Assembly: GCF_000381885.1 (NCBI RefSeq)
Contig: NZ_KB907215.1
Coordinates: 240,454 to 304,453 of the forward strand
Direction: 5' to 3'
Source: Actinomadura atramentaria DSM 43919
Lineage (GTDB): Bacteria > Actinomycetota > Actinomycetes > Streptosporangiales > Streptosporangiaceae
DNA length: 64,000 bases
Translations under genes and position numbers: made by a program
Part shown: piece after piece, positions 42,049 to 50,936 of the stretch
Layout: each line of letters begins with the position of its first letter
Numbering within the stretch: the first letter of the stretch is position 1
Notes under the pieces: generated by a model
Databases searched by the model: none
Seen by the model: only the letters and a program-made list of their open reading frames with translations
What the model was told of the DNA's origin: nothing

Positions 42049-43086
42049 TCACGCGGCCGCGCGGACGGGTTCGGGCAGTGCGGCCGGGCGCGCCGCGAAG
42101 CGCTGCGCCAGCCAGGAGCACACCAGGAGCTGCATCTGGTGGTAGAGCATCAGCGGGAGCACGACCGTGCTGAGCGCCGCGCCCGCGAACAGCACCGACG
42201 CCATCGGCAGGCCGCTGGCCAGGCTCTTCTGCGACCCGCAGAACAGCGCGGCGATGCGGTCCTCGCGGGAGAATCCCGCGGCCCGCGCGAGCAGCGCCGC
42301 GACGGCCAGCGCCACGGCGAGCAGCGCCGCGACGACGAGCGCGAGCGCGGCCAGTTCGCGCGGCGCGAGCCCGCGCCAGACGCCGGCGACGACGCCCAGG
42401 CTGAACGCGGTGTAGACGACGAGCAGGATGACGGCCCGGTCGTACAGCGACAGCAGCCGCCGCCGCGCGCGGACGCGGTCCCCGATCCACCGCTGCGCGA
42501 CCTGCCCGGCGAGGAACGGCAGCAGCAGCCGGACGGTGATGTCGCCGACGGAGCCGAGCGAGAACCCGCCGCCGCCCGCCGACATCAGCGCCGCTGCGAG
42601 CACCGGCGTCAGCACGACGCCGAGGACGCTCGACAGCGACGCGCTGCAGATCGCGCCCGCCTCGTTCCCCCGCGCGATCGACGTCAGGGTGATCGACGAC
42701 TGCACGGTGGACGGCAGCACGCACAGGAACACGATCCCCGCGTAGAGCGGTTCGCGCAGCACCGCCGGGGCGAGCGGCGCGCACGCGACGGCCAGCAGCG
42801 GGAAGACCGCGAACGTGACCGTCGTGATCGCCGCGTGCAGCCGCCAGTGCCGCAGCCCGCGCAATGCCTCGGCGGTGGACAGCCGCGCGCCGTAGAAGAA
42901 GAACAGCACGACGATCGCGACGGTCCCGGCGCGGTCGAGAAAGTTCGCTGTGACGCCCCGCGCCGGGCACATCGCGGCGATTCCCACGGTGCAGAGAATC
43001 GCCGCGATGTAGGGATCGACGCGGAGTCGCGCCAGCGTCGCGGAAATGCCCCGCGCCGCTCTCCCCACGACCTCGGGAAAGGTCAC
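42049..43086 (-). CDS. Bile acid:sodium symporter-type transporter (YfeH/SLC10A7-like)
   Basis: A 345-aa protein with about ten transmembrane segments of the BASS fold. Family landmarks include VVLFFFYGARLSTAEALRGL near residue 60, IVFLCVLPSTVQSSITLTSI in the first inverted repeat, and FCGSQKSLASGLPMASVLFA in the second. YfeH and SLC10A7 relatives transport organic anions or carboxylates. Its GTG start overlaps the stop of the upstream lyase gene (GTGA), so enzyme and transporter are translationally coupled. Confidence 0.88.
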   Translation of the reverse strand: MTFPEVVGRAARGISATLARLRVDPYIAAILCTVGIAAMCPARGVTANFLDRAGTVAIVVLFFFYGARLSTAEALRGLRHWRLHAAITTVTFAVFPLLAVACAPLAPAVLREPLYAGIVFLCVLPSTVQSSITLTSIARGNEAGAICSASLSSVLGVVLTPVLAAALMSAGGGGFSLGSVGDITVRLLLPFLAGQVAQRWIGDRVRARRRLLSLYDRAVILLVVYTAFSLGVVAGVWRGLAPRELAALALVVAALLAVALAVAALLARAAGFSREDRIAALFCGSQKSLASGLPMASVLFAGAALSTVVLPLMLYHQMQLLVCSWLAQRFAARPAALPEPVRAAA

Positions 43087-43943
43087 GCCAGGACCTTTTC
43101 CGCCTTCGGGTGGTGCCGGCTGATATTGCGCTCCAGCAGTTCGAGCGATTCCTTCACGCCGACGCTTCCTGCGGTGACCGCGGGCAGCCGCCCGTCGTCG
43201 TCCTTCAGCCGGGCGATGGCGTCGTCCATCGCGGTCTGCGCGGCGAACAGGCACGGCGTGCTGTAGATCGCGACGTTCACGCCGAGCGCCGCCAGCTCCG
43301 ACAGCGACAGCCGCGGCGACTTGCCGCCCGCGATCTGGTTGAACAGCAGCGGCTTGCCGCCGATGACGTCCCGGACCCGGTGGACCCACTCGACGCTGCG
43401 GACGCCGTCGACGAGCACGACGTCGGCGTCGGTCTCGGCGAGCGCCTTGGCGCGCAGCAGGATCTCCTCCTCGTCGGTGGCGTCGGTGCGCGCGACGACG
43501 ACGAGGTCCCGCCGGGTGGCGAGCACCATCTCCAGCTTCTCCAGGTACTCCGGCAGCGGCAGCACGCGCTTGCCGTCCACGTGCCCGCACCGGCGGGGGC
43601 GCTGCTGGTCCTCCAGGATGACGCCGGACGCGCCGGTCGCCTCGAGCTGCTCGACGACGTGGCAGGCGACCTCCGGGTCGACGTACCCGTCGTCGATGTC
43701 CACCAGCAGGTGCCGGCGCGGGAAGGCGAGCCGCAGCCGCTGGACGAACGCGACGATGTCCGGCCAGGCGATGAAACCGATGTCGGGCAGGCCGTAGTGC
43801 GAGGCCGCGAATCCGAAGCCGGACACGAAGAGGCCGTCGTAGTGTTTTGCGGCGACGGAGGCGGAGAACATGTCGAAGACCCCGATGAGCGGGGTCACTC
43901 CCTCCGACATGATCTCGCGGCGAAGCGCGTCTCCGTAATTCAC
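43083..43943 (-). CDS. Isocitrate lyase / PEP mutase superfamily enzyme
   Basis: A 286-aa TIM-barrel enzyme. Motifs include TPLIGVFDMFSASVAAKHYD at the start, the metal-binding LLVDIDDGYVDPEVACHVVE, ILEDQQRPRRCGHVDGKRVL with the active-site Cys in RRCGH (KKCGH in isocitrate and methylisocitrate lyases), and LVVVARTDATDEEEI. True PEP mutases have EDKxxxKxNS here, so a 2-methylisocitrate- or dimethylmalate-lyase-like C-C cleavage is more likely than phosphonate synthesis. No other phosphonate genes are in view. ATG at 43943. Coupled to the BASS transporter, which may import or export its substrate. Confidence 0.85.
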   Translation of the reverse strand: MNYGDALRREIMSEGVTPLIGVFDMFSASVAAKHYDGLFVSGFGFAASHYGLPDIGFIAWPDIVAFVQRLRLAFPRRHLLVDIDDGYVDPEVACHVVEQLEATGASGVILEDQQRPRRCGHVDGKRVLPLPEYLEKLEMVLATRRDLVVVARTDATDEEEILLRAKALAETDADVVLVDGVRSVEWVHRVRDVIGGKPLLFNQIAGGKSPRLSLSELAALGVNVAIYSTPCLFAAQTAMDDAIARLKDDDGRLPAVTAGSVGVKESLELLERNISRHHPKAEKVLA

Positions 43944-44333
43944 TGATCACTCCTTGGTCTCGCGTTGCGCGGACGGGGGCCATCGGGAAAAGGGCGTGGA
44001 ACCCGTCCCGGAAACGCGGATTGCAAAGCCATTCCGCGTCGACCTCAGTTACCCATACCCCGGCTAAAGCTTGGCCCATCGAACCGTTAGTTCGTTACAA
44101 AAACAGGCGCGTTCGCCTTCGGCTCTTCGCGCGGATGGCCCGACTTCGTCCCGGCATCGACGGAAAAGACCCGCCCATCTTTCCGAGATTTTCTGATCAC
44201 GGGAGGCGGCGCGTTTTCGGTGAACGGCGGATGAACGCCTCGACAACAAACCATGACGCACCCGGCTTTCCGGTCAATTCACCAGCGAAAAGGCGGTTCA
44301 CTGGGCGACCGGTCGGCAGCGAAAGGCGTCCCG
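43944..44333. other. Divergent promoter region between the lyase operon and uppP
   Basis: About 390 bp without a credible gene. A less GC-rich patch at 44040-44110 contains AACCGTTAGTTCGTTAC; it may be a promoter or operator for one of the divergent units, but no firm box was assigned. Confidence 0.5.
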
Positions 44334-45170
44334 GTGAGCGGTATCAGCGTGTGGCAGTCCGTCGTGCTCGGGGTCGTGGAGGGGCTCACCGAGTTCCTCC
44401 CGGTCTCGTCCACCGGGCATCTCAAGATCGGCGAGGGGCTGATGGGCATCGACGTCGGCGACCCGTCGGTCGTCGGCTTCACGGCGGTGATCCAGGTCGG
44501 GGCCATCGCGGCCGTGCTCGTCTACTTCCGCGCGGACATCGTCCGGCTCGTCCGCGCGTGGTTCCGCGGCGTCGCGCGGCCCGCCGCGCGCGACGACCAC
44601 GACTACCGGCTCGCCTGGTGGATCATCTTCGCGACGATCCCGATCGTCGTCGCGGGACTGCTCGCCAAGCCGCTCATCGACGGGCCGCTGGCGTCGCTGT
44701 GGGTCGTCGCCGCGTCGCTCGTCGGCGGCAGCGCCGTGCTCGCGGTCGCCGAGCGGTTCGGCCGCCGCCGCCGGACGGAGGCCGACGCGACCGCCGCGGA
44801 CACGCTCATCATCGGCACCTCCCAGATCCTCGCGCTGCTGTTCCCCGGCTTCTCGCGGTCCGGCGCGACGATGTCGGCGGGGCTGCTGCGCGGGCTGGAC
44901 CGGCCCGCGGCGACGCGGCTGTCGTTCTTCCTGTCGCTGCCCGCGCTGACCGGGGCCGGACTGTACGAGCTGAAGGACGCGGCGAGCGGCGACACCTCCG
45001 TCGCGGCGCTCGCGGTCGGGACCGTGGTCTCGTTCGCCGTCGCCTACGCCTCGATCGCGTGGCTGCTGCGGTACGTCGCGCACCACTCGTTCACGGCGTT
45101 CATCGTGTACCGGCTCGGCGTCGCCGCCGTGCTCGCCGGGCTGCTCGCCGCCGGGACGCTCAGCCCCTGA
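44334..45170 (+). CDS. uppP: Undecaprenyl-diphosphate phosphatase
   Basis: A 278-aa integral membrane enzyme that dephosphorylates undecaprenyl pyrophosphate to recycle the lipid carrier of cell-wall synthesis; its overproduction gives bacitracin resistance. Both catalytic motifs are present: VEGLTEFLPVSSTGHLKIG and LLFPGFSRSGATMSAGLLRG, with the essential Glu, Ser, His and Arg. Seven or eight hydrophobic segments. GTG at 44334 follows GAAAGG by 7 nt and gives the standard N-terminus VSGISVWQSVVLGVVEGLTE; upstream in-frame sequence is not membrane-like. Confidence 0.96.
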   Translation: MSGISVWQSVVLGVVEGLTEFLPVSSTGHLKIGEGLMGIDVGDPSVVGFTAVIQVGAIAAVLVYFRADIVRLVRAWFRGVARPAARDDHDYRLAWWIIFATIPIVVAGLLAKPLIDGPLASLWVVAASLVGGSAVLAVAERFGRRRRTEADATAADTLIIGTSQILALLFPGFSRSGATMSAGLLRGLDRPAATRLSFFLSLPALTGAGLYELKDAASGDTSVAALAVGTVVSFAVAYASIAWLLRYVAHHSFTAFIVYRLGVAAVLAGLLAAGTLSP

Positions 45171-45223
45171 CGCCCGGCACCCCGAAACTGGTTCGGCCGC
45201 ACTTGGCGGCTAATGTCCGGGTC

Positions 45224-45832
45224 ATGAAGCGGGCGGGGCGCGAGATCATCGAAAGCTGCCGGGCGAGCTTCGGACCGCCGCCGCGCCCGGTGGACCGCGC
45301 GCTGCGCGTCCGCGCGCCGCTCTGGCTGCGGGCGCGCCCGGCCGACGAGCTGTGGGACGTCCTGCGCGGGCACGACGCGCTCCTCGCCACCGGCACCGTC
45401 GTGTGGGGCAGCGTCGTCCAGGCGCACCGGGCGCTGCTGCGGCCCGGCCGGGGCGACCGGCCCGCCGTCGTCGTCTACAGTCCGGACCCGTCGTTCGACG
45501 ACATGCCCGACGACCTGCAGGAGGTCGCGTCCGCGCTGTACGCCGCGAAGGGCACCGCGCCGGACGACCCGGGCCTCGCGCCGCTCGCGGCGGCGCTGGC
45601 CGACGAGGGGCGCCGCGTGATGCGGGCGCCGGTGCCGCGCTCGCTCGTCGGCAGCCTTCCGGCGTACGCGACGTCGCTGCTCGTCGCGCGCCGCCACCTG
45701 CCCGGCGGCCACCTCGCCGCCGGGACCTTCCCGCTCGTCGTCGCGCCCGGCCGCCCCGGCGGCCTGGTCCTCCCGAGCCGCTTCTGGCCCGACCGGCTCC
45801 TGCGCCTGTGGAACACCGCCGCCGAGAACTGA
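45224..45832 (+). CDS. Conserved-type hypothetical protein
   Basis: A 202-aa cytoplasmic protein of unknown family. It begins MKRAGREIIESCRASFGPPP, then LWLRARPADELWDVLRGHDA, TVVWGSVVQAHRALLRPGRG, and AVVVYSPDPSFDDMPDDLQE. The second half includes VARRHLPGGHLAAGTFPLVV and ends RFWPDRLLRLWNTAAEN. No signal peptide or membrane segment. ATG at 45224 is 53 nt after uppP. The even spread of conserved-looking aromatic and acidic residues suggests a folded domain, but I do not recognise it. Confidence 0.72.
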   Translation: MKRAGREIIESCRASFGPPPRPVDRALRVRAPLWLRARPADELWDVLRGHDALLATGTVVWGSVVQAHRALLRPGRGDRPAVVVYSPDPSFDDMPDDLQEVASALYAAKGTAPDDPGLAPLAAALADEGRRVMRAPVPRSLVGSLPAYATSLLVARRHLPGGHLAAGTFPLVVAPGRPGGLVLPSRFWPDRLLRLWNTAAEN

Positions 45833-46164
45833 CCGGCCTCCCCGCCGCGCCGCCTCACCAACATCCCCACCGAACCCGCCGTCAGGGCACACGCGGCCCC
45901 GCGCGCCGCGCTGTCCCACCCAACGGGCCCGGACGCCCGGACGGCTCCGGCTCATGCCGGGCGCAGGCGGCCCGGCGCGCCGCGCTGTTCCGTCTGCCGG
46001 GGCCGGACGGCCCCGGTTCGTGCGGCGGGCACGATCGCGCGTCGTGCCGCCCTAGCTGCCGGGCCCGACCCGATGCCGGGACGACCGCAGCCCTCGGCGT
46101 GACGCGGCGCGCTGCCGGGTCGGGGCCGATGCCGCCCGGCGCGTCGGCCGGGCGGAGCGACGGG
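45833..46164. repeat. Gene-free stretch with ~80-bp degenerate repeats
   Basis: About 330 bp between convergent genes. The motif GCGCGCCGCGCTGT followed by a CGG-GCCCGG-type block occurs twice about 80 bp apart (near 45900 and 45980), with a looser third relative (CGGCGCGCTGCCGGG) near 46105. No gene recognised. Confidence 0.65.
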
Positions 46165-47337
46165 TCAGGCGGACGGGACCGTCCGGCGGTCGCGTCGGCG
46201 GCGGCCGACGTAGCCGCCCTCGCGCGGCGGCGCGGCCTCCGCCGGCTGCGGCGTGCCGGACCGCGGCGGTGCGGCCTCCGGCGGCTGGGGCGTGCCGGAC
46301 GGCGGCGTCCCCTCGGGCTCGGGCGTCGGAGCCGCGAGGGGCACTGCCGGGTAGAGCCCCGTCGCGCGCGTCGGCCGTTCGGAACGCTCCGGGGCGGGCC
46401 GCGTCGCGGGCACCGCAGCGGGCTCGGCCTTCGCGGGCCGCGCGGCGGCGCGCCGCAGCTCGTGCCGCGGGAACGTCAGCACCGCGAGCCCCGCGAGCAG
46501 CACGCTCCCGCCGCGCAGCATCACGATCGTCGTGTCGTGCGGCCACGGCTCGCCGAACAGCAGCGTCGCCGAGACGAGCAGGTGCGCTTTCGCGGTGACC
46601 GTCAACACCGTCACGAGCACGGTGAGCCGGCACCGCTGGAGCCCCACCGACAGCAGCCCGATCCCGAGAATCCCCGCGATGAGGAACAGGTAGAGGTGCG
46701 GCGTGGCGAACGGGTTGTGGCGGCCCTGCCGCATGAGCAGCGCCATCCCGAGCCCGAACGTCTCGGCGACGCCGAGCAGCACCCCCGCGCCGATGCCGTA
46801 GGCGATGCCGGTGATGGCGCGGGCATGGCGGCCGACGGTGACGCGGTCGCGCAGCGAGAACATCCACATCGGGACGAGCAGCGACGGCACGACCACGAGC
46901 GCGACGGCCCAGGCGGGCGGCAGCGCGGCCAGGTGCGGCCGGTGGACGGCGGCCAGCGGCGGCCCGGGCGCGGCGGTGACCGACAGCGCCGCGGTGGCCA
47001 TCGCCGCGACGACGATCGCCATCGCGAACCACTCGCGGCGGGTGAGCCGCTCCCCGAAGCGGACGGCGCCGATGACGAGCAGGACGACCAGGCTCCCCGC
47101 GTACGCGGGGAGGGCGCTGGCGATGGGCAGCGTGAGCAGGGCGAAGTCGGCCATCGCGAACCCGGTGATCAGGACGACGAGGCCGAGGACCCAGCGCGGG
47201 CTGCGCACGACGCGGCCGGTGGTCTCCAGCGGGCGTCGCGCGGACAGCGGGGGCATCGTGGTGGCGGCGGACTTGAACAGGACGAAGGCGACGACGAAGA
47301 CCACCTGTGCGGCGCAGGCCAGCAGCGGCGCAGTCAT
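46165..47337 (-). CDS. DMT-like multi-pass membrane transporter with Pro-rich tail
   Basis: A 390-aa protein with ten hydrophobic segments arranged like drug/metabolite transporters (EamA-type). Examples: APLLACAAQVVFVVAFVLFK, ALLTLPIASALPAYAGSLVV, AGVLLGVAETFGLGMALLMR and LVTVLTVTAKAHLLVSATLL. The C-terminal 80 residues are cytoplasmic and low complexity, with a duplicated SGTPQPPEAAPPR / SGTPQPAEAAPPR unit. Substrate unknown. ATG at 47337 follows a weak GGGGGTG; a GTG two codons upstream is possible. Function might be small-molecule export. Confidence 0.75.
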   Translation of the reverse strand: MTAPLLACAAQVVFVVAFVLFKSAATTMPPLSARRPLETTGRVVRSPRWVLGLVVLITGFAMADFALLTLPIASALPAYAGSLVVLLVIGAVRFGERLTRREWFAMAIVVAAMATAALSVTAAPGPPLAAVHRPHLAALPPAWAVALVVVPSLLVPMWMFSLRDRVTVGRHARAITGIAYGIGAGVLLGVAETFGLGMALLMRQGRHNPFATPHLYLFLIAGILGIGLLSVGLQRCRLTVLVTVLTVTAKAHLLVSATLLFGEPWPHDTTIVMLRGGSVLLAGLAVLTFPRHELRRAAARPAKAEPAAVPATRPAPERSERPTRATGLYPAVPLAAPTPEPEGTPPSGTPQPPEAAPPRSGTPQPAEAAPPREGGYVGRRRRDRRTVPSA

Positions 47338-47789
47338 GGGCACCCCCGGGGGTGAGGCCCCTCCGGGTCGCCCGGACCCCCGGCCCGGCCTCTCCGGACG
47401 GGCGGAGACGCTTATAGCCGGATAGTGACATAACACACGCGCCGAATAATCGGCTCCGATGACGGAGAATGTCACCTCATTGTGTGCTGCGGTGAGCAAT
47501 AGCCGGACCGCGGTTTGTTCCTTTCGCGCGCCGCCGCCGAGCGGGAGGGTAGTAACGTTGCGGGTAGGTCTCCCCACGTCCGGCGCGCGCTCGCCGGCCG
47601 ACGCCCGTCCCGAAACTCAAGATCAAGTCACGCAGCGCGTTGCCGATGACTCAGCGTAGGTGAATGATTGCGTTGCGTTCCCATCTCACAGTGTGGTGAT
47701 CTCGTGACTCTCGGCCCGACAGCCAGCGCCGCCTTCCCGCGCGCGGTGCCCGCAGGCGCGTCCGCGCCCTCCCCGCCGGGGCGCCGGAC
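47338..47789. other. Divergent promoter region
   Basis: About 450 bp between the DMT-like transporter and the ATP-binding protein. A less GC-rich part (47420-47540 and 47620-47700) should contain both promoters. No palindromic operator or gene was recognised. Confidence 0.5.
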
Positions 47790-48185
47790 GTGACCGCCGA
47801 CATGGAGCCGATCGGGGAGGCGTTCACCTGCACCGGCGAGCGGTCCGCCGGGCAGGCCGCGCGCCGGATCGTCCGGGACCGGGCCGCCAAGGTCATCGGC
47901 GACGCCGGGCGGCTCGACGACATCGAGCTGATGACCGCCGAGGCCGTCGCCAACGCCGTCCTGCACGGGTCGGGGCTGATCACGGTCGACGTCCGCACCG
48001 ACCGGCGGCTGCTGCGCGTCGAGATCTCCGACGAGGGCCCGGGCCACGAGGACACCGGCGAGGTCCTGCGCCTGGACCACGGCCGGGGCCTCGTCGTCAT
48101 CGACGCGCTCGCCGCCGAGTGGGAGCTGGAGCAGAGCGCGGGCGGCACCCACCTGTGGTTCACGGTGGAGGTCCCGCGGATGTGA
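47790..48185 (+). CDS. RsbW-like ATP-binding protein (HATPase, anti-sigma type)
   Basis: A 131-aa single-domain GHKL ATPase. Boxes: N box LMTAEAVANAVLHGSGLITV, G1 ISDEGPGHED, and G2 DHGRGLVVIDALAAEWELE. Streptomycete-type genomes hold many such orphan proteins; they act as anti-sigma kinases or as regulators of other switches. No partner anti-anti-sigma or sigma gene is adjacent. The GTG at 47790 gives MTADMEPIGEAFTCTG; a second start at the internal Met5 is possible. Confidence 0.85.
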   Translation: MTADMEPIGEAFTCTGERSAGQAARRIVRDRAAKVIGDAGRLDDIELMTAEAVANAVLHGSGLITVDVRTDRRLLRVEISDEGPGHEDTGEVLRLDHGRGLVVIDALAAEWELEQSAGGTHLWFTVEVPRM

Positions 48186-48195
48186 CCGGGGGCCG

Positions 48196-49845
48196 TCAGC
48201 CCTCGGCGGGCGGCTCCACCAGCAGCCGGCGCAGCACCTTGCCGGTGGCGTTGCGCGGCAGGTCGGCGCGGAAGTGGACGTCGCGCGGCACGGCGAACCG
48301 CGCGAGGTTCGCCCGGACGTGCGTGCGCACCGCCTCGGCGTCCAGCGGCTCGCCCGCCGGGTCCAGCACCAGGTGGGCGGCGAGGCGCTGCCCGAACTCG
48401 GCGTCGGGCACGCCGACGACGACGGCCTCGCGGACCTGCGGCAGCCGCATCAGCACCTCCTCGACGGCGCTGGGGAAGATGTTCTCGCCGCCGGAGACGA
48501 CCATGTCGTCGTCGCGGCCGTCCACGGTCAGCCGTCCGTCGGCGTCGATGTGCCCGAGGTCGCCCAGGCTGATCATGCCGTCGTGCATCTCCTTCGTCGC
48601 GCCGTTGGTGTAGCCCGCGAACATCAGCTCGTTGGCGGCGAAGATGCGGCCGGTGACGCCGGTCGGGACGGGGTTGCCGTCCGCGTCGAGGATCGCGACG
48701 CGGGTGCCGGGCGGCGGCGTGCCCGCCGAGCCGGGCCGCGCCCGCAGGTCCTCCGGCGTCGCGATCGTCACCCAGGACGCCTCGGTCGAGCCGTACAGGT
48801 TGTAGACGACGTCGCCGAACCTGTCCATGAACGCGGTCGACACCGCGCCGGGCAGCGCGGACCCGCTGACGGCGCAGATCCGGAGCGCGCTCGTGTCGTA
48901 CTTCGGGAACGTCTCGGCCGGCAGGTCCAGGATGCGGCGCAGCATCACGGGGATCGCGATGAGCGTCGTCGCGCGGGACCGGTCGAGGAGCCGCAGCGTG
49001 CCCTCGGGGTCGAACCGGCGCTGCAGGACGATCGTCGCGCGCAGCGAGATCGCCGCCTGGAGCATCGCGTAGCCCCAGGTGTGGAACAGCGGCGCCTCGA
49101 TCAGCATCGTCTCGTGGACGCGCATCGGGATGCGCGACAGGATCGAGGTGAGCGGCTGCAGGCCCGGCTTGGAGTGCCGGTTCGCGCCCTTCGGCGTGCC
49201 GGTCGTGCCGGAGCTGAGCATGATCGTGCGGCCGGTGCGGCGCGGCGGCTCGATCCGCACGGCGGGCGTCGAGGCGATCAGCTCGCCGAGGCCCGAGTCG
49301 GGGCCGCCCGCGGTCAGCGCGTGGACGCCCTCGGGGACGGCCGCGAGGAAGTCGCCGAACTCGTGGTCGGCGATCACCACGTCGACGCTCTGCTCCTTCA
49401 CGACGGTCACGAGCTGCTCGGTGCTCATGCCGGTGTTCAGCAGGACGGTGTCGGCGCCGCGCTTGCTCGCCCCGACCAGCGCCTCGATCATGCCCCGGTG
49501 GTTGCGGCACAGCACGGCCACGCGCGGCGGCTCGCCGAACCGGCCGAGCGCGGCGGCGAGGCGGTCGGTGCGGGCGTCCAGTTCGCCGTAGGTGACGGTG
49601 CCGTCGTCGTCGCGGACCGCGACGCGCTCGGGATCGCGCGCCGCCGCCGACACGAACGTGCCGCCGAGGGCGGTCCCCCAGCGGCGCAGCGCCGCGAGCT
49701 GGCGCGCCACGCGCTGCGGCGGGCCGGGCCGCCAGAGGCCGCTCCGGGCGAACATGCCGCCCGTCCGGGCCACCGATCGCGTCCGGTCGCCCATGTCCGA
49801 TGATCCGATCATGTCCGTCACCCGCTGTCCGCCGACCGTCGTCAT
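48196..49845 (-). CDS. Acyl-CoA synthetase (AMP-forming, FadD-like)
   Basis: A 549-aa adenylate-forming enzyme. Motifs: P-loop TIMLSSGTTGTPKGANRHSK, the AMP motif VVYNLYGSTEASWVTIA, the hinge SLGDLGHIDADGRLTVDGRD, and the C-terminal catalytic Lys in LPRNATGKVLRRLL. It activates a carboxylic acid (fatty, aromatic or other) to acyl-CoA. The first 45 residues are atypical and several starts are possible (49845, 49812 or later). It is divergent from a TetR regulator that probably represses it through the palindrome at 49931-49950. Confidence 0.92.
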   Translation of the reverse strand: MTTVGGQRVTDMIGSSDMGDRTRSVARTGGMFARSGLWRPGPPQRVARQLAALRRWGTALGGTFVSAAARDPERVAVRDDDGTVTYGELDARTDRLAAALGRFGEPPRVAVLCRNHRGMIEALVGASKRGADTVLLNTGMSTEQLVTVVKEQSVDVVIADHEFGDFLAAVPEGVHALTAGGPDSGLGELIASTPAVRIEPPRRTGRTIMLSSGTTGTPKGANRHSKPGLQPLTSILSRIPMRVHETMLIEAPLFHTWGYAMLQAAISLRATIVLQRRFDPEGTLRLLDRSRATTLIAIPVMLRRILDLPAETFPKYDTSALRICAVSGSALPGAVSTAFMDRFGDVVYNLYGSTEASWVTIATPEDLRARPGSAGTPPPGTRVAILDADGNPVPTGVTGRIFAANELMFAGYTNGATKEMHDGMISLGDLGHIDADGRLTVDGRDDDMVVSGGENIFPSAVEEVLMRLPQVREAVVVGVPDAEFGQRLAAHLVLDPAGEPLDAEAVRTHVRANLARFAVPRDVHFRADLPRNATGKVLRRLLVEPPAEG

Positions 49846-49930
49846 CGGCCGGCGTGCCCGGCCTCGGTGAAGACCGTAAAGGCGCGTACGCGCGCGTTCT
49901 CCTTAGCCGACCCAGGTGTTCCCCGCGGTA

Positions 49931-49950
49931 CTTGTCATTCCACTGACAAG
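49931..49950. promoter_or_regulatory. Inverted repeat, candidate TetR operator
   Basis: CTTGTCATTCCACTGACAAG contains perfect 7-bp arms CTTGTCA/TGACAAG with a 6-nt spacer. It lies between the divergent acyl-CoA synthetase and TetR genes, about 85 nt upstream of the former. Confidence 0.72.
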
Positions 49951-50077
49951 ACCCGGCGCGGCGTGTTCGGCGTCTCGTTGCGCCGCGATCATTTTCTTCT
50001 CCGGGTTTATACGGGCCTCGCATAATTTCGCGTCGGAGGTGCGTAAACGGACTGTCCGGGACGTTAGGCTGGCGGTC

Positions 50078-50854
50078 ATGGCCAACGGCGGCACCGGCGC
50101 TGGGTCCGGAACGGGACGGGAGCGCCCGTCGTTCCGGCGGCTCTCCTCGGACCGGCGGCGCGAGGAGATCATCGCGGCCGGGATCAGGACGTTCGGGAAC
50201 CGGCCGGAGCCGGAGGTCTCGATCGACGACGTCGCCGCCGCCGCGGGCACGTCGCGTTCCTCGGTGTACCGGTATTTCGACGGCAAGGGCGAGCTGTACG
50301 AGGTCGTCGCGCAGCGCGTCGGCTCCGATCTCAACGACCGGCTGGAGGCCGTGCCGGGGACCTCGCCGTCCGAGCTGGTCATGGCGCGGCTCGCGGTCTA
50401 CTTCGACTTCCTGGAGGAGTACGAGGGCGGGTACGCCGGGATTCTCGGGATCGGCGCGGCCCGCGCGCCGCTCGCCGCGTTGGCGGTCGCGCAGGGCGTC
50501 CGCGACCGCATCTGCGCGCTGACGTACCGGACGCTGGAGGTGGACGAGCCGAGCGAGCCGCTGCGCGTGGCCGTCCGCTCGTGGATCGCGGGCGTCGAGT
50601 GGGCGGGCGCGGAGTGGCTGCGGACGCGCAGCCCGTCGCGCGGCGAGCTGGAGATGCTGCTCGGCACGCAGATGCTGACGCAGCTCGTCGGCACGGCCGC
50701 GACCGACCCGCTGACGGCGGACCGCGTCGCCTGGCTGCTGCGGGTCGAACCGCTCGACTCGCCGTTCGGCCTGGCCCTGCGCGGAATGGCGGACGTCTTC
50801 GACCGCCGCGCCCTCGGCGCCCTGGCCCGCTTCCTCGCCCACACCGACACCTGA
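50078..50854 (+). CDS. TetR-family transcriptional regulator
   Basis: A 258-aa repressor. The N-terminal helix-turn-helix is RREEIIAAGIRTFGNRPEPE, then VSIDDVAAAAGTSRSSVYRY and FDGKGELYEVVAQRVG. The C-terminal domain is helical and Leu/Ala-rich with AVRSWIAGVEWAGAEWLRTR near residue 180. ATG at 50078 gives MANGGTGAGSGTGRERPSFR, a disordered lead of 20 residues. Divergent from the acyl-CoA synthetase; likely ligand an acyl-CoA or related acid. Confidence 0.92.
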   Translation: MANGGTGAGSGTGRERPSFRRLSSDRRREEIIAAGIRTFGNRPEPEVSIDDVAAAAGTSRSSVYRYFDGKGELYEVVAQRVGSDLNDRLEAVPGTSPSELVMARLAVYFDFLEEYEGGYAGILGIGAARAPLAALAVAQGVRDRICALTYRTLEVDEPSEPLRVAVRSWIAGVEWAGAEWLRTRSPSRGELEMLLGTQMLTQLVGTAATDPLTADRVAWLLRVEPLDSPFGLALRGMADVFDRRALGALARFLAHTDT

Positions 50855-50936
50855 CCGGGGCCGATACCCCGACGACCACCGCCCAGGCGCTCGCGCCCCG
50901 ACGAACAGCAGCCGGGCATGCGGGTAACCCAAACCC

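Noticed and set aside
43083-43943. True PEP mutase of phosphonate biosynthesis
   Set aside because: The EDKxxxKxNS motif is absent and replaced by EDQQRPRRCGH; no phosphonopyruvate decarboxylase nearby.
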